64,000 nucleotides of DNA from Poecilobothrus nobilitatus (GCA_947095535.1 OX352773.1:209394093-209458092); one strand, 5' to 3'; shown: positions 12,706 through 25,830, counted from the first letter of the stretch. Program-made: numbers and translations. Notes: generated from the letters alone by a model not told the origin.

Positions 12706-13242
12706 AAATGTAATTATAAGTCCTAAAAAAAGATAAAATAATATATATAACAGAAACCAAACAGAAACGTACAAGAAATTTATTAAAAATATGATTAAAA
12801 ACTTTTAAAGTCAAATATTGAGACCGACAGATAGGCAAAATAAACAAATTTTTGTACCATAATAATAATATCTTATATTAAAGAATACATATCTTATGTC
12901 ATTAATATATAAACTATGGCCAGAATTAATTATACCTGAATTTACTTGAATGTAACAAAAATTTATATTCTTATATAATAGAATAAAATTTGATTTAAAG
13001 ATGTGATTATTGATTAAGAACGTCATGTTCAAAAAAAAACAACAAGAAAGTTTTGCTGCGAAAAATTAAAAATATTCAGAAAAAGAACTTTAGCAACGCA
13101 ACATCGTATAATGTTTTTTTTAGTTTTTATTTAATTTATTTTTTATTAACTGATATTTGAAAAAAAAAAAACAAACAAAATATTATTAAAAAGTGTTTCT
13201 TTTCAAGTGAACTTTGTTTTAAAAAACAATCAAATTAGAAAT

Positions 13243-14800
13243 ATGCAAAAAATAATTTTAGTCACATTATTAACAGTTTTTCATATTAAATTATTAAAAT
13301 GTCAATCAATTCCATCAGTACCATGTCCTCAAATATTTAGTTATGTTTATAATCCACAATCTGGTCAAATACAAGGTAGAATAACAGTATTGGATACACT
13401 GCCTGCCAGAGAGAATGTTATTTATATAAAAATGTCATATCCACCATATGTTAGAAATGTAAATTTAAAATAATTTCAACATATTCAGTGTTATGCAGTA
13501 ACAAAAAAAAAAATATTAAATTTTTAATTTATTTTTAGAATCATCCTGGAACAATATATCCAACAAGAAATAGTCGTGATATTGTAAGAGATGTACAACA
13601 TCATCGACCTATAATGTACAATGTAAATTTTCCAACAATAAGTCCTTTACCAACACTTCAAGAAATTATGCATAATGGTAGATTAATATGTAGAAATGGT
13701 AGTAAGTTATAGAAAATCTAGTTAAGTGAATTTTATTTATTTTTTTCTAACTATTAAAGATTTACCGAGTGGTGCAAGTGAAATTGTATTACATTTTAAA
13801 TTACGTATACCAAATATAAATCCAATTTCATATTCTGGATTACCCACTTCAAATACTATTCAATCACAACCTCAGATAAGAAGACAACAACAACAACAAC
13901 AACAGATTACATATAGAAATGGAGCAACATCATCAAATTCAATTGGTTGTGGTACATCGGTGACACCATTACGTTTAATTGTTGGTGGTGTAAAAATGGA
14001 ACCTGGTACATGGCCATGGTTAGCTGCAATGTTTACAAAAACTTCAAATGGCCAATATCGATATATATGTGGAGGTACTATTATTGCACCACATGCAGTA
14101 TTAACTGCAGCTCATTGTGTGTTAGAAAAATCTAGAGTACGTCGATCCCAAGATATTATTATCGGTTTAGGATTATATGAAATTTATAATTGGAATGAAC
14201 CAGATACAATCATAGCAAGAGTAAATAATATAATACCACATACTGATTATGGCCATACAAATCGTTTTTATGATGCTGATGTTGCTATTATACTCTTAGA
14301 TAAATCTTATTCGTAAGAAATAAATGTTATTTTGAGATTTTTTTTCTTTAATAATTTTGCTTTTTACAATTTTTAGATACAACACTCGTATTCGTCCGGT
14401 ATGCATGTGGTCAGGGCCAAAGGATTTAAACCAAATTGTTAATGAACAAGGTCATGTTGCTGGTTGGGGGGTTACTAAGGTTGGTGGAGGAACTGAACAA
14501 TTGCCAAATATCATTGAAACTGAAGTGGTTTCAACAGACAGATGCAGAAATTCAAACAGTGTTATTGGAGATTTAATTTCAAACAGAAATTTTTGTGCTG
14601 GTTATAGAAATGGTCATGGTCCCTGTAAAGGCGATTCTGGAAGTGGTTTAATGATTGAAAGAAATGGGCGATGGTATATAAGAGGAATTGTTTCAGGTGC
14701 ATTGGGTCATGTTAAAAGAGTGTGTGATTTAAATGAATATGTTATTTATACGGATGTAGCTAAATTTATTCGATGGATACAAGCTTATGTCAGTTTTTAG
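13243..14800 (+). CDS. Gd-like serine protease, copy 2
   Basis: Complete gene, 451 residues. Exons are 13243-13458, 13539-13701, 13760-14312 and 14377-14800; introns are 80, 58 and 64 nt, phases 0, 1 and 2, all GT-AG. The ATG at 13243 was chosen because it opens a signal peptide (residues 1 to about 20, MQKIILVTLLTVFHIKLLKC). GD_N spans about residues 25-125 and ends in PTLQEIMHNGRLIC. A linker with seven glutamines (a CAA tract near 13887) follows, then the protease domain from GCG. The triad is His245 (TAAHC), Asp300 (DADVAII) and Ser398 (GDSGSG). Activation region is PLRLIVGG, with Leu rather than Arg directly before Ile. GPCKGDS gives Gly at trypsin position 189. Closest relative here is copy 3. 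Probably a secreted zymogen; the Drosophila relative acts in dorsoventral patterning, but the role of this copy is unknown. Confidence 0.93.
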
Positions 14801-14887
14801 AAAAAATCTATTAAAAGAAGAAAAAATTTAACCAAAATAATTGATTTATTTTATTTTATCGCCAAATAACAGTAATTTTTATATGAA

Positions 14888-14893
14888 AATAAA
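14888..14893 (+). terminator. Putative polyadenylation signal of protease copy 2
   Basis: AATAAA lies 87 bases beyond the stop codon, followed by T-rich sequence. It is the likely signal, though the motif is common in this DNA. Confidence 0.4.
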
Positions 14894-15152
14894 TTTTATT
14901 TACTTAGTCCTTTATATTATCCAACTGCTCTCGTGGGAAAATCTTTTAATTATACTTAAATTGTAAAATTAATTTAATTAAAATTTAATTTTATAATTTA
15001 AGTATTAGTTTGAACTATAATATTCGATTTTTTATAAAACTAAATTACTAATTGAATGAGAAATTTGTTTTTCAGTAAGTATACCGAAACACTTTCTTAT
15101 AAATATATCACATACGGTAACTAAATACGCTTGATCAAAAATAAATAAGTCA

Positions 15153-16145
15153 TAATACTTTAACAATTCAATATTAATTGAAATTCAAAAATATAAATTA
15201 CATTTGTCTTGAAAAATGGGAGATTGAAGGCTAGATAGCAAGTTTGGAACGGCGATAAGCCACCCCGAGAACTGCATAATGGAAACCTAAAATATGAATG
15301 ACGTATATACAGACGCGGCCAAAAAAAATGAGCCATGTGGTATAGGAATTATCTACAAGGAGCCGTTTATTAGACTTACGAACACAATCGCTGAACACCT
15401 GACTGTGTGCCAATGTGGGGCGAGCGTGGTAGAATGCGCAGACAAGGAACTCTCCCGAAGAGAAATCCGAGGGAAACTAGTTAACATTTTTATAGACTAC
15501 AAATTTATTATAAGAATATTGGAGAGAAGTCTGCACAAATTGAGATCAACCTTTAGTTGTACGAAAGCATTAAATAAGTTAGAGGATGTCCAAGCTGTTA
15601 AACGGTGAGCCCACTCAGGCTTCTTAGGAAACGAGAACGCAGACAAATTGGCCAAACCTGCACTAGTCAGGCCTAGTGTGAATATAAAGTAAATAGGACT
15701 TACTCACTCGATAGTGAAAGAAGCTACTAAGAAGTGGGCTAAATCCAAAGAAAGCTGGCTCCATACCCCGGTTTTCTTACATACCAAGACGTTCTGGAAC
15801 GTGCCAGACAGAAAAAAACGAAGAAACTCCTGAAACTAAACAGAGCAAACCTCAGAATTTATACTGGAATCAGCACAGGCCATCTGAGGCTAATGACATA
15901 TGCTGAAAGAATAGGCAGAGCCGACACAGAAATTTTTGCGGAGGGAAGTTAGAGACGTTACTACTCCTACTTTGCCAATGTCCAAAACTAGAATCCCAAA
16001 AAAGAAAAATCTTGGGAGACGAGTACTGGGAAGACCTCTCCGAAGTGAGGGTGTGAGGGACATGCACTGGCTCAATAAGCTGTAATAAACAAGCATCTCA
16101 TGGAACGCAGCTATCCCCCTTCCAAACAACAACAACAACAAATAT
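15153..16145 (+). mobile_element. 3' end of a LINE (RNase H and C-terminal part), decayed
   Basis: The frame from 15294 encodes an RNase H-like stretch with VYTDAA, ECADKEL and IFIDYKF. It is interrupted by TGA at 15606 and continues with AHSGFLGNENADKLAK, the typical end of the LINE RNase H domain. Further on, in shifted frames, come 'LRIYTGISTGHLRLMTYA' and 'CQCPKLESQKRKILG', as in the C-terminal region of Jockey/R1-type elements, then a CAA-repeat tail at about 16125-16142. Several stops and shifts make it dead. It is distinctly richer in GC than its surroundings. Confidence 0.8.
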
Positions 16146-16182
16146 GTCATGAGAAATATAACGATTTTTGTTTTACTTTTAC

Positions 16183-16290
16183 TTTGTACTACATAGTTTT
16201 TCTTCTTCCTATGCAGGTCTTATGGACTTTATGATTTTGTTTTAAGTTTACCTTGTACTAGTTTTTCTTCTTCCTATGCAAGTTTTATGG
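16183..16290 (+). repeat. Short tandem duplication, spacing about 70 nt
   Basis: A segment with 'TTTTTCTTCTTCCTATGCA' occurs near 16195 and again near 16260, each preceded by TTGTACTA. It lies between the two LINE fragments. Confidence 0.6.
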
Positions 16291-16388
16291 AGTATAGGTT
16301 TATAATGTACAAAATTTCTTCGGCTGTTTCGCTTTAGCTTTTGTTTACCCGATTTTATATGCCCGATTGATTTTAATTTTTGAACTTT

Positions 16389-16803
16389 AATGATACTTTA
16401 ACAATTCAATATTAATTGAAATTCAAAAATATAAATAACATTTGTCTTGAAAAATGGGAGATTGAAGGCTAGATAGTAAGTTTGGAACGGCGATAAGCCA
16501 CCCCAAGAACTTCATAATGGAAACCTAAAATATGAATGACGTATATACAGACGCGGCCATTATAGGAATTATCTACAAGGAGCCGTTTATTAGACTTACG
16601 AACACAATCGCCAAACACGTGATTGTGTGGCAATGTGGGACGAGCGTGGTAGAATGCGCAGACAAGGAACTCTTCCGAAGAGAAATCCGAGGCAAACTAG
16701 TTAACATTTTTATAGACTACAAATTTATTATAAGAATAATGGAGGGAAGTCTGCACAAATTGAGATCAACCCTTAGTTGTACGAAAGGGTTAAATAAGTT
16801 AGT
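16389..16803 (+). mobile_element. Second copy of the LINE RNase H fragment, direct orientation
   Basis: It repeats 15153-15585 almost base for base, including about 130 nt upstream of the RNase H frame ('TAACAATTCAATATTAATTG' at 15161 and 16399, offset 1238). It lacks a short stretch after 'GACGCGGCC' and ends abruptly near 16803 in a T run, before the region of copy 1 that encodes the end of RNase H. A local duplication explains the shared upstream flank better than two independent insertions. Confidence 0.75.
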
Positions 16804-16809
16804 CACATT

Positions 16810-18080
16810 TTTTTTTTCAATAAAATCTAGCAATTGTTAACGTATCGTATCGTAACGTATAACTTGTCAAAGTATCGTCAAACTTTAAGATCGCAGGCTT
16901 GCAGTGTGCAAAACTATTTGGAAGCCTATTGGCCAGTTGTAGCTTATCATGGTTGATGTCTTTATAATTTAGATTATCCTTTAGCTCTGTAAATATTTAA
17001 AAATATTTTTGAGATTGTACGCAGTAATTTTCTTTGTTTTCATTCAATCAATACTAATCTGTAGGCTGAACTAAAGTATCAGTAAACATTAAGTTCGGAG
17101 TACACATTCATGTAAAGAAAAACCTATATAAAATGGTTATTGTAGAGTTTCCTCACATGTAATCATCCTCATACTATGATTACGGATTACTATGTGTACG
17201 GAAACTTCTTAAGTCCATGTACAAAAATTCACCAAAATCTTAAAAAGAGAAACTGTCAATATTTTTGTATTTTTCTTGATAGATCATACTTTTTAAAATG
17301 TCAATTTCTTACAAGCCCCACATTTGAGATTGACATACATATATATATACTAAAAGATATATCTACAGATTAACAGAAAAAATTAAATAAACTTTTCTTA
17401 AAAACAAATTTTAATATGAAACATTAACAATTAATTTACATTAAATTTAATTTACAAATTTTTTATGATAATTTGGGAAAATTGAATTTGAATACGTAAT
17501 AAATTTTAAAATCATTTCTTTTTTTTCTTTAAAACAAGGAAATATACTTTTAATTAATTTACAGATGAATCATATGTATAATGATAACCTTACGTTAAGA
17601 AAACCAGTTTCTTTAAAAATTTTAAATTGTTAATTTTAGTAAATGGTCATATAAATTTAAATATAAATTACATATACACGGGTACATATAAAATATACAT
17701 GGGTTTAGTGCTGATTTGATTTTTACACGTGACTGCGAATGTCTTTTTAACCGAAAATAAATGTTATAAAAACTAATAAAAAATAAATTTTTTTTTTTTT
17801 AATTCCAATTTCTCAAAACAAACAGGGTAACCTAAAACTGGTTTTTAAAAAATTTAATCATGAATTGATCATGAAAATTATTAAGACAAGTATTAAAAAT
17901 GTATACTTCTGACAGGTAGCATCTACCAGTCCGCTAAAAATTTATATTTTAAAATTAATTTAAAAAAAATTTATTTTAACGTTTAGTTTTGTTATACTTA
18001 ACGCTTACTTTTGTTAGTTATAGTTTAAATTATTTTAATAAATAACTAGAACATAATAATAAAGAAAAAAAATAAATAAA
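16810..18080. other. Intergenic stretch upstream of protease copy 3, no gene seen
   Basis: AT-rich; no exon or known repeat is recognised. The open frame at 17176-17373 has no recognisable domain and sits in low-complexity DNA. Confidence 0.4.
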
Positions 18081-18086
18081 TAAATA

Positions 18087-19681
18087 ATGAATAAATTAAT
18101 GTTAATAACATTTATAATAATTTTTAAAATAAAATTAATAAAGTGTCAATCAATTCCTTTTATACCATGTCCGGATATATTTAGTTATGTATCAAACTCA
18201 CAAACTCGTCAAATTGAAGGTAGAATAACAGTATTGGATACACAATCTGGTCGAGAGAATTTTATTTTAATAAAAATGTCATATCCTTCATATGTTCGAA
18301 ATGTAAATTTAAATTTAATTGAAATAAAATTTTAATGAACGTATTAATCTTAGTAATAAAATTTAATTAACTTTTAGAGTCAACCGGGTACTATATTTCC
18401 TATAAGAAATAGTCGAGATATTTTAAAAGATATACAACAGCATCAACCAGTTATCTATAGAATAAATTTTCCAACAATTAATCCTTTACCAACAGTTCAA
18501 GAAATTAGTCATAATGGTAGATTAATTTGCAGAAATCAATGTAAGGATATCAGTACATATAATATATGACTTTATTATTTTGAAATATATATATATTTCT
18601 TTGTTAATTTTATTTTTGTTTGTTTTTTATTAATTTATAGATCGTCAAAATGGTGATAGTGAAATTGTATTAAATTTTAGATTAAATGTTCCAAACATTA
18701 GTTCTAGAATACAAATTTCAAATGTAAATAAAGTAAAACAAAAAAATATTGTACAAAATACTATACCCGTTAAACAAACATTAAGAAATACACAATCATC
18801 AAGTTTAACAGGTTGTGGTACAACAGTTACACCATCACGTAATATTTTTGCCGGTGAAAGATTAACAACTGGTTCATGGCCATGGTTAGCAGCAATATTT
18901 CAAAGAACAACAAAAACTCAACACGAATATATATGTGGTGGTAGTATATTAACATCAAATGCAGTATTAACAGCAGCTCATTGTGTTGTAGATAAAGGTA
19001 GAACACATTCTCCACAACAATTTCTTATCGGTTTAGGATTATATGATGTTTATAAATGGAATGAACCAGATACATTTATAGCCAGAGTAAATAATATTAT
19101 ACCACATACGGATTATGGTCATACAAATCGAAAATATGATGCTGATGTTGCTATTATACTATTAGATAGATCTTACTCGTAAGAAAATAAAACATTTTTT
19201 TAATTTTTATCATTTTTTTTTATTTACAGTTTTTGATTTTTTTTTTTTTATTTTTAGTTACAACTATCGTATTCGTCCAGTATGCATGTGGGCTGGTTCA
19301 AAAGACTTAAATCAAATTGTTAATGAACAAGGACATGTTGCTGGTTGGGGTGTTGGTAAAATTGGTGGTGGAACTGAACAATTACCAAAAATTGTTGAAA
19401 CTGAAATTGTTTCAACTGACAGATGTAGAAAATCAAATAGTTTTCTCAGTGATTTAATATCAAATAGGAATTTTTGTGCTGGTTATCGAAATGGTCAAGG
19501 TCCTTGTAAAGGTGATTCTGGAAGTGGTTTATTAATTGAAAAAGATGGACGATGGTATTTAAGAGGAATTGTTTCTGGTGCATTGGGTCATGTTAAAAGA
19601 GTGTGTGATTTAAATGAATATGTTATTTATACTGATGTAGCAAAATTTATTCGATGGATACAAGCATATGTTAATATTTAA
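18087..19681 (+). CDS. Gd-like serine protease, copy 3
   Basis: Complete gene, 446 residues. Exons are 18087-18302, 18378-18540, 18641-19178 and 19258-19681; introns are 75, 100 and 79 nt with phases 0, 1 and 2. The ATG at 18087 opens a signal peptide (about residues 1-20, ending IKC). GD_N has the CPDIFSYV start and PTVQEISHNGRLIC end. The linker is lysine/asparagine/glutamine-rich and lacks the polyglutamine of copy 2. The protease domain from GCG has His240 (TAAHC), Asp295 (DADVAII) and Ser393 (GDSGSG). The activation region is PSRNIFAG, so IVGG is lost while one Arg remains two residues before Ile. GPCKGDS again puts Gly at trypsin position 189. It is the nearest paralogue of copy 2: both first exons have 72 codons, and exons 2 and 4 are equal in length. 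An alternative acceptor at 19229 exists, but 19258 restores the paralogous frame. Confidence 0.93.
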
Positions 19682-19760
19682 CAATTTTATAGAGAGCTAA
19701 TTATAAAAATAAAAAAAAAAATAAAAATAAAAAAAACTAGAAAATACCAAAAAATTTTAA

Positions 19761-19766
19761 AATAAA
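19761..19766 (+). terminator. Putative polyadenylation signal of protease copy 3
   Basis: AATAAA lies 80 bases after the stop codon, in a very A-rich stretch with similar words nearby. The exact site is uncertain. Confidence 0.35.
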
Positions 19767-19769
19767 ATA

Positions 19770-21420
19770 TAAAATAATTTTTGTTTTCAAAATATATTTC
19801 TTTTATTTATTTATGCAAAAGTTGTTTTTTTATGTTTGCATATCAAGTTTTAAATAAATTTAAAATTTTCACTGTGTTTATTCTTTTATATATAAGTGAT
19901 AAAATAGCTGTGATGTCACTCATTTTGCATAACTTAAGAAAATCATTTCTAAAATCAAAATTTATTTGAAAAAATAAAAACGAAAAAAAAACAAAAACAA
20001 TAATAAAGGCAGAGCTGGTTTTACCCATAAATCTCACGTGTAACTGTTAAAAATATATGAAAATTTCTTGAATTTTTAAAAATATAAAAAAAAAAAAAAA
20101 GATAAATTAAACGCAAATTAAAATCAAAGAATTCCCTTATTAGCATTAATACCTTAATTAAATCACAAAACTATTTATTAATACAAATGGTCTAAATTTT
20201 AAAAATTTCTTTTTAAATGTTTGTTTTTTTTTCTCTGTATTATTTTTAAAGAGGAAAAAAAAAACAAGTTTAAAATTAACAGGTTATAAAACTAGTGTTT
20301 TTAACAATGGTAACTATAGTTATGATAAATTAATATACGATAAAAATAAAATTAGTACAAATAAAAGTTCAAATATTGCATATGGAGACCATTTAATCAA
20401 AATTATTAAAATTAATAAAATTGATTTTAAATACCTATAAAAATTCAAAATAAATCAATAATTCATAGAATAGACGACATTTTAACACTGTTTCAAATAT
20501 TTATTCCAATAAAATATCCGTTAGAAAATTATATGGAAATCTCTTATTCTCTTAACAATTTGTTACCCTAAAAGTTTTGTTGACAAGATATAAAAAGAAC
20601 AATACAATAATAATTCACAATTGAATCAAAACTCCTTTAGATTCAATAACATATACGATGTTCCTTTTCTTTGAAATCCCAATCATACTAGCATTTCTCG
20701 AAAATAAAATAATATATCATTTAGCATATAATGCTGCCTTTTAATATTCCTTTTGTGATCATTAACTTCATAGACATTTTAAGAAAATCTTATTACCGGT
20801 AATATGAAATTCTATAAGACAGAGTGTGATTCCGATTACAAAACGTTATTTTTTTTCAAAAATGTTTTAGGTACAAAACTTTAAGGAATTAATTTAAGTA
20901 AGAAGTCAGATGTAATTTAAAGAAAATTCAATAAAGATACATAATAATAATATTTTTTTGGTAAAAGTTTTTTGTTTTGTTGCTGATAATTGATTTTTAT
21001 TATTTAAGGATCGAAAAAATCATTTATTATTGTGTGATGAACCGATTTACTAAACTATGTTCTAATACTAATTCAAAGAAGTTTCTACTACTTTTGCATC
21101 AATAAATCAATTAATATTAAAAAGTGTTAACGAACCAGTTATACACATAAATATATATTATTTTTAAGCTTGCTTAAAAGGTTTTTGATTGATTAAATAT
21201 TTTTCCACTTAATTGCATTTTGAAACAATCATGTATGAACATTTTTTAATTAGAAAATTTATTGATTTTTTAATCTGATTTTGTATATTTTTAATATTTT
21301 AAGAATATCTGAAATGTTTTTCTTAGCAAATTGTTTAATTTTTCAAATATTAGGAATTTCTGAAGATTTTTTGATTGATCTGAAGGTAACTGCAATGGGA
21401 ACGTGTCACACTTATATTTC
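19770..21420. other. Intergenic AT-rich stretch, no gene seen
   Basis: No exon, RNA gene or clear repeat is recognised before the foldback element at 21.4 kb. Confidence 0.45.
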
Positions 21421-21424
21421 ATTA

Positions 21425-21695
21425 GCCTGTAGTGTCATTTAACTGTATTTTTTTTGCAAATTGACTGTATTATTATTTGACTGTATTTCATTTTCCAGTA
21501 TTTGATTTGATTGCATTTGATTTGACCTAAAACATATAATTAGGACCGATTTTAAAGTTGGTTACAAATAAAATCCGCAGTCAAATGAAGTACAGTCAAA
21601 AAAAAAATAGAGTCAAATTACATAATACAGACAAATGAAAATACAGCCAAGTGATATACAGTCAAATAAAATACAGTCCTGTAATAGTAACCCAA
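21425..21695 (-). mobile_element. Foldback-like element B of family F with iterated TTTGACTGTATTT arms
   Basis: The left arm, about 21437-21500, repeats 'TTTGACTGTATTTCATTTTC' and variants. The right arm, about 21576-21690, has the same word inverted ('ATACAGTCAAATAAAATACA'). Between them, at about 21540-21580, is one F core unit in inverse orientation, with 'AGTTGGTTACAAATAAAATC' preceded by AATTAGGACC. It is the shortest and clearest member: one core flanked by two iterated arms. Non-coding. Confidence 0.7.
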
Positions 21696-21699
21696 CTCC

Positions 21700-22440
21700 A
21701 ATACTTAAATTCAGAAAAATATATACATAATGTATATAGTTATTTTCTAATTTATTATTAACCTTTCCATTTTAATATATAAGGATCTTTTCATAAGCTA
21801 TTTCGTGTCTAAAAATTTTTTTTTAATTTTTAGATATTTTGTTTGACATTCTGCAATTCAGAAATCAATATTATTTATAGCAATTTATCAAAGAAATATT
21901 AAAATTAACCTATTTTTTATTTTAGGTTTATTTAGGTCAAATTAATTGGATCTGGTCACTTTAAAAAACAAAATTTATAATTAATATACACACTTTTTTG
22001 ATTAAATATTTTAAAATTTTGATATTACTATTTATTTATTTATTTTTTTTTTTTAACAAATTTGTTTTTAATTTCAAGTTATTCATAATCTGGCATTCTT
22101 TGAGTCAACATCTTTATCGTTTTTTAAATTCATAGTTTTGAAATTATAGATTCTATTTATAATTTTATTATTTAAAATTAAGTTCAAAAAAAAAAAAAAA
22201 CATGAAAAATTTTTTTTTTACATTTTTATTAAGCTAAATTAAAAAAAAAATAATAATAATTAATTAACTAAAAAAATAATTAATTTAAAAATTAATTGAT
22301 ATTATATTATATTAATATATAATATATATATACATATTATGTGTTAAAATATTTAGTGATAAAAAAAAAATTAAATCAAAAACAAAAAAAATAAAATAAA
22401 ATCACAAACAAAAAAATTAAAAATAGAATATTAAAAATTA
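21700..22440. other. Upstream region of protease copy 4
   Basis: Very AT-rich with long A and T runs. No TATA box stands out against the background, so no promoter is called. Confidence 0.4.
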
Positions 22441-22444
22441 AAAA

Positions 22445-25400
22445 ATGATTAAATATTATTTTATAATAGTAACAATAGTTTTTATAATCAAATTATCACA
22501 TTGTCAAACAAATCCATGTCCACAATTATTCAATTATGTTATAAATTCACAAACTGGTGTAAATGAAGGACGTATTACAATATCAAATGTACAACCTGGT
22601 GAAAATATTCTCTTATTAAAAATGACATATCCATCACACATTGTTAATGTAAGTATTAATATAAATTAATCTTAAAATAATATAATAATATTATTGATAA
22701 ATAAATTAATATAGATATATAAAATTGGCTGCATTCAAAATTCAAATTCATTACAAAAATATTTTTTTTTATTTAATTAAGTCAATATTATTATTAATTT
22801 GGTACAATGCAATTCATTCATCTTTTGATGATTTTGGTTTTGTAATATTTTTCATATTTAAATATATATACATTAAGTATCCTGAAGTTGTAACAAAAAA
22901 ATAAAAAAAAAAATAAATGAAAAATAGAGGATATTGAACAGATTTCTCACAAATGCGTTAAAAAAATTTTACTTTACTTAACTTAACTTAAGAAATCTTA
23001 TTTTGATACTTTTTCCACTACAGAATTAAATTATAGAGATCCGTTAATACGTATATACGTAAATTTCTTTTTTATACTTTTTTTATCCATCAGTAAAAAC
23101 GTTTTAACCAAACATTTTATAAGCATCCTTCAATTCTTCAAAATCACACCAAATTATTTCACCGAAATATGCTCTTCTAAGCTAAATATGTTCTTCATTT
23201 AGGAGCTAAAAAGCTAAATAAATTTCCTTCATTTTACAATTATTTAATATATATTTTTTAGAAACAGAGTATATAGCAAAATGAATTAAAAAAAGATTAA
23301 TTTAATTTGACAAACTTGGCCAATTGTTTATCGTGCGCACGTTTCAAAAGTAAAATATCTTATCTTTAATATAAAATCATTTTTTTCTGAAATGGCTACA
23401 TATGCATATTATATCAAATGTTATTGATTCTTGGTATTTCTTCTATTTACTATCGAAAATTCAAAAGACTTTGTAAGAAACTTTTTTTTTTTTTTTTTTT
23501 TAAGTATGAATTTTTTTATTTTTAATCTAATCAAAAAAAAAAAAAAAAAAAATAATTAATTTTAAAATTCACTATTGATGCTTATAAATTATACCACTTG
23601 TTATAATTTGAATAATTTTTAAACATGTGTTAATACAAGACTACCTTCATGTTTTTTTTTTCTGTTTTCCACGAATTAATTTAAATAATTTGAATTTAAC
23701 TTTAAAAATTTGAAATTCTTTTATTATTATCGCTTATAAATTGGAAATTTTAATTCAATAACATTCAATATAAACACGAACAAAAAAAAAATGAAATAAA
23801 TAAATTAATTTTTTTTTTTTTTTCACTATTTTTAATCGGTGTTAACGATGACAACTTATAAAAACCGCAAAAAAAAATTGCTAATTTATTTTATACTAGT
23901 TCCGATCTTCCAAAAGAGAAAAAGAAAAAAAAAAGAAATACATATTAACAATACACATATGCATATGATTATAATATATAAATATACTTAAATTTTTGAA
24001 TCATCAAAATTTCCCATATTTTTTTATTTTATTTCAATTTAAATTAAAAAAAAAAAAAAAAAAAAAAAGCCAATAAATATAATTTAATTTAAGAATGATC
24101 CTGGAAGCATTGGTTTAACAAGAAATAACGCAGATATTGTTAAAGATTTATTACAGAACCGTCCGATTGTATATAGAGTTCATCTTCCAATAATAAATCC
24201 AACTCCAAATGTAAAAGAAATCATTTTTAATGGACAAATTATATGCAGAGGTCCAGGTAATTTTGAAAAATTTAAACTATTCTTATATTGTATAAGTAAA
24301 AATTCTTTAAATAATAACCCGTTTTCTTCGTTAATTCAATTGAATCATTTTGCAATCGAAATAACATTTTTATTTCTAAGAAAAAATTTACAAAAATAAA
24401 ATAAATGTCGTTATCGTAGAATTTGAATTTATTTGCAAGTAGTTATAGATATTTTGTAAATAGAATAAATGTTACAATGTATATTAGTAAAAGCAAACTG
24501 TTATAAACCATTTTGAATTATATTACATTTGATATAAGATTAAATATATTCTAAATTGACGCTTTCTTTGATAAAAAGAAAATAAATAAACAAACAAAAA
24601 ATGTTAAATATCACATTAGTAGCGTTTATTGTTTATGTAGAAAGCACATATTAATACTTTTTATTTAAATTTTCAAATATTAATATTAAAACCAAAATAT
24701 TAATTGAAAAAATATTTTTTTTTTTAATTTTAAAGAAAATCAAAACGAAGTAAGTGAAATAACTTTAACTCATAGATTGAATGTACCAAATACAGTACAA
24801 TTGCAATCAGCAAGTCCCTCAAGACAACAGGAATCACCACCAAGGCATCCGTTACCATCAAGGCAGCCTTTACCACCAAAACAACAACAAACAAATGATC
24901 GAGTTATAAGTTCATCTGCAGCAAGTAATTCAGTTAATTGTGGAACAACAGCTGTACCAGTAAATTTAATTTTTGGTGGAAGAAAAATGAGCCCTGGTGT
25001 ATGGCCATGGTTAACACCAATGTTTGAAAAACAACAAAATGGACCATACAAATATTTATGTGGTGGTACAATAATAGCCCCACATGCAATAATATCAGCA
25101 GCACATTGTGTTTTTGAAGGTGGTAGAACACGTAATCCACAGACTATTGTTATGGGTTTAGGAATATTTAATATTAATAAAATAAATGAACCAAACACTT
25201 ATGTAGCTAATGTAAATAAAATTATAGCACATCCAGAATATTCTCGTAAAACTATATATGATGCTGATATTGCAATAATAATTTTGAGTCAATCGTATAG
25301 GTAAAAATAATTTTAATTTAATTTAAAAAAAAAAAAACAAAATTTTATTTTATTTTTTATTAATTTATAGTTATAATCAAATTATACGACCAGCATGTTT

Positions 25401-25794
25401 ATGGAAAGGTTCAACCGATGTAAATAATATAATAAATCGTGATGGACATGTTGCTGGTTGGGGACTTGCTAAAATAGATGGTGGTTCAGAATCTGAACCA
25501 TCAATTATTGAAGCAAAAGTTGTTTCTGGAGAAAATTGTCTTAGATCAAATCAAGCTTTTTCAAGTATTACATCAGAAAGAAATATATGTGCCGGTTATC
25601 GTGATGGTAATGGTCCTTGTATTGGTGATTCCGGAAGTGGTCTCATGATGGAAATTAATGATAGATGGCATTTAAGAGCATTAGTTTCTGGTTCATTGGG
25701 TCATATTGCAACAACATGCGATTTAAAAGAATATATTATTTATACTGATGTTGCACAATTTTTAAATTGGATTAGAAATTATGTTAGTATATAA
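22445..25794 (+). CDS. Gd-like serine protease, copy 4
   Basis: Complete gene, 451 residues. Exons are 22445-22648, 24094-24256, 24736-25300 and 25371-25794. Introns are 1445, 479 and 70 nt, phases 0, 1 and 2. The ATG at 22445 opens a signal peptide (residues 1 to about 20, ending LSHC). GD_N starts at NPCPQLFNYV and ends NVKEIIFNGQIIC. The linker is rich in proline, serine and glutamine, with a near-repeat of LPSRQPLPPKQ. The protease domain from NCG has His246 (SAAHC), Asp300 (DADIAII) and Ser398 (GDSGSG). Activation region is PVNLIFGG, with no basic residue just before Ile. GPCIGDS gives Gly at position 189. It pairs with copy 5: shorter first exon (68 and 69 codons), NPCPQLFNYV start and a long intron 1. 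The minus-strand frame at 24770-25198 opposite exon 3 is a shadow. Confidence 0.92.
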
Positions 25795-25824
25795 ATGTTA
25801 ATTATAATTAAAAAAGTTGACTAA

Positions 25825-25830
25825 AATAAA
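25825..25830 (+). terminator. Putative polyadenylation signal of protease copy 4
   Basis: AATAAA lies 30 bases after the stop codon. It is the first such hexamer in the 3' flank. Confidence 0.4.

Noticed and set aside
22300..22440. TATA boxes upstream of the protease genes
   Set aside because: TATA-like words are everywhere in this AT-rich DNA, so none can be singled out.
24770..25198. 142-codon open frame opposite exon 3 of protease copy 4
   Set aside because: It is antisense to a conserved coding exon and has no domain of its own; a shadow frame.
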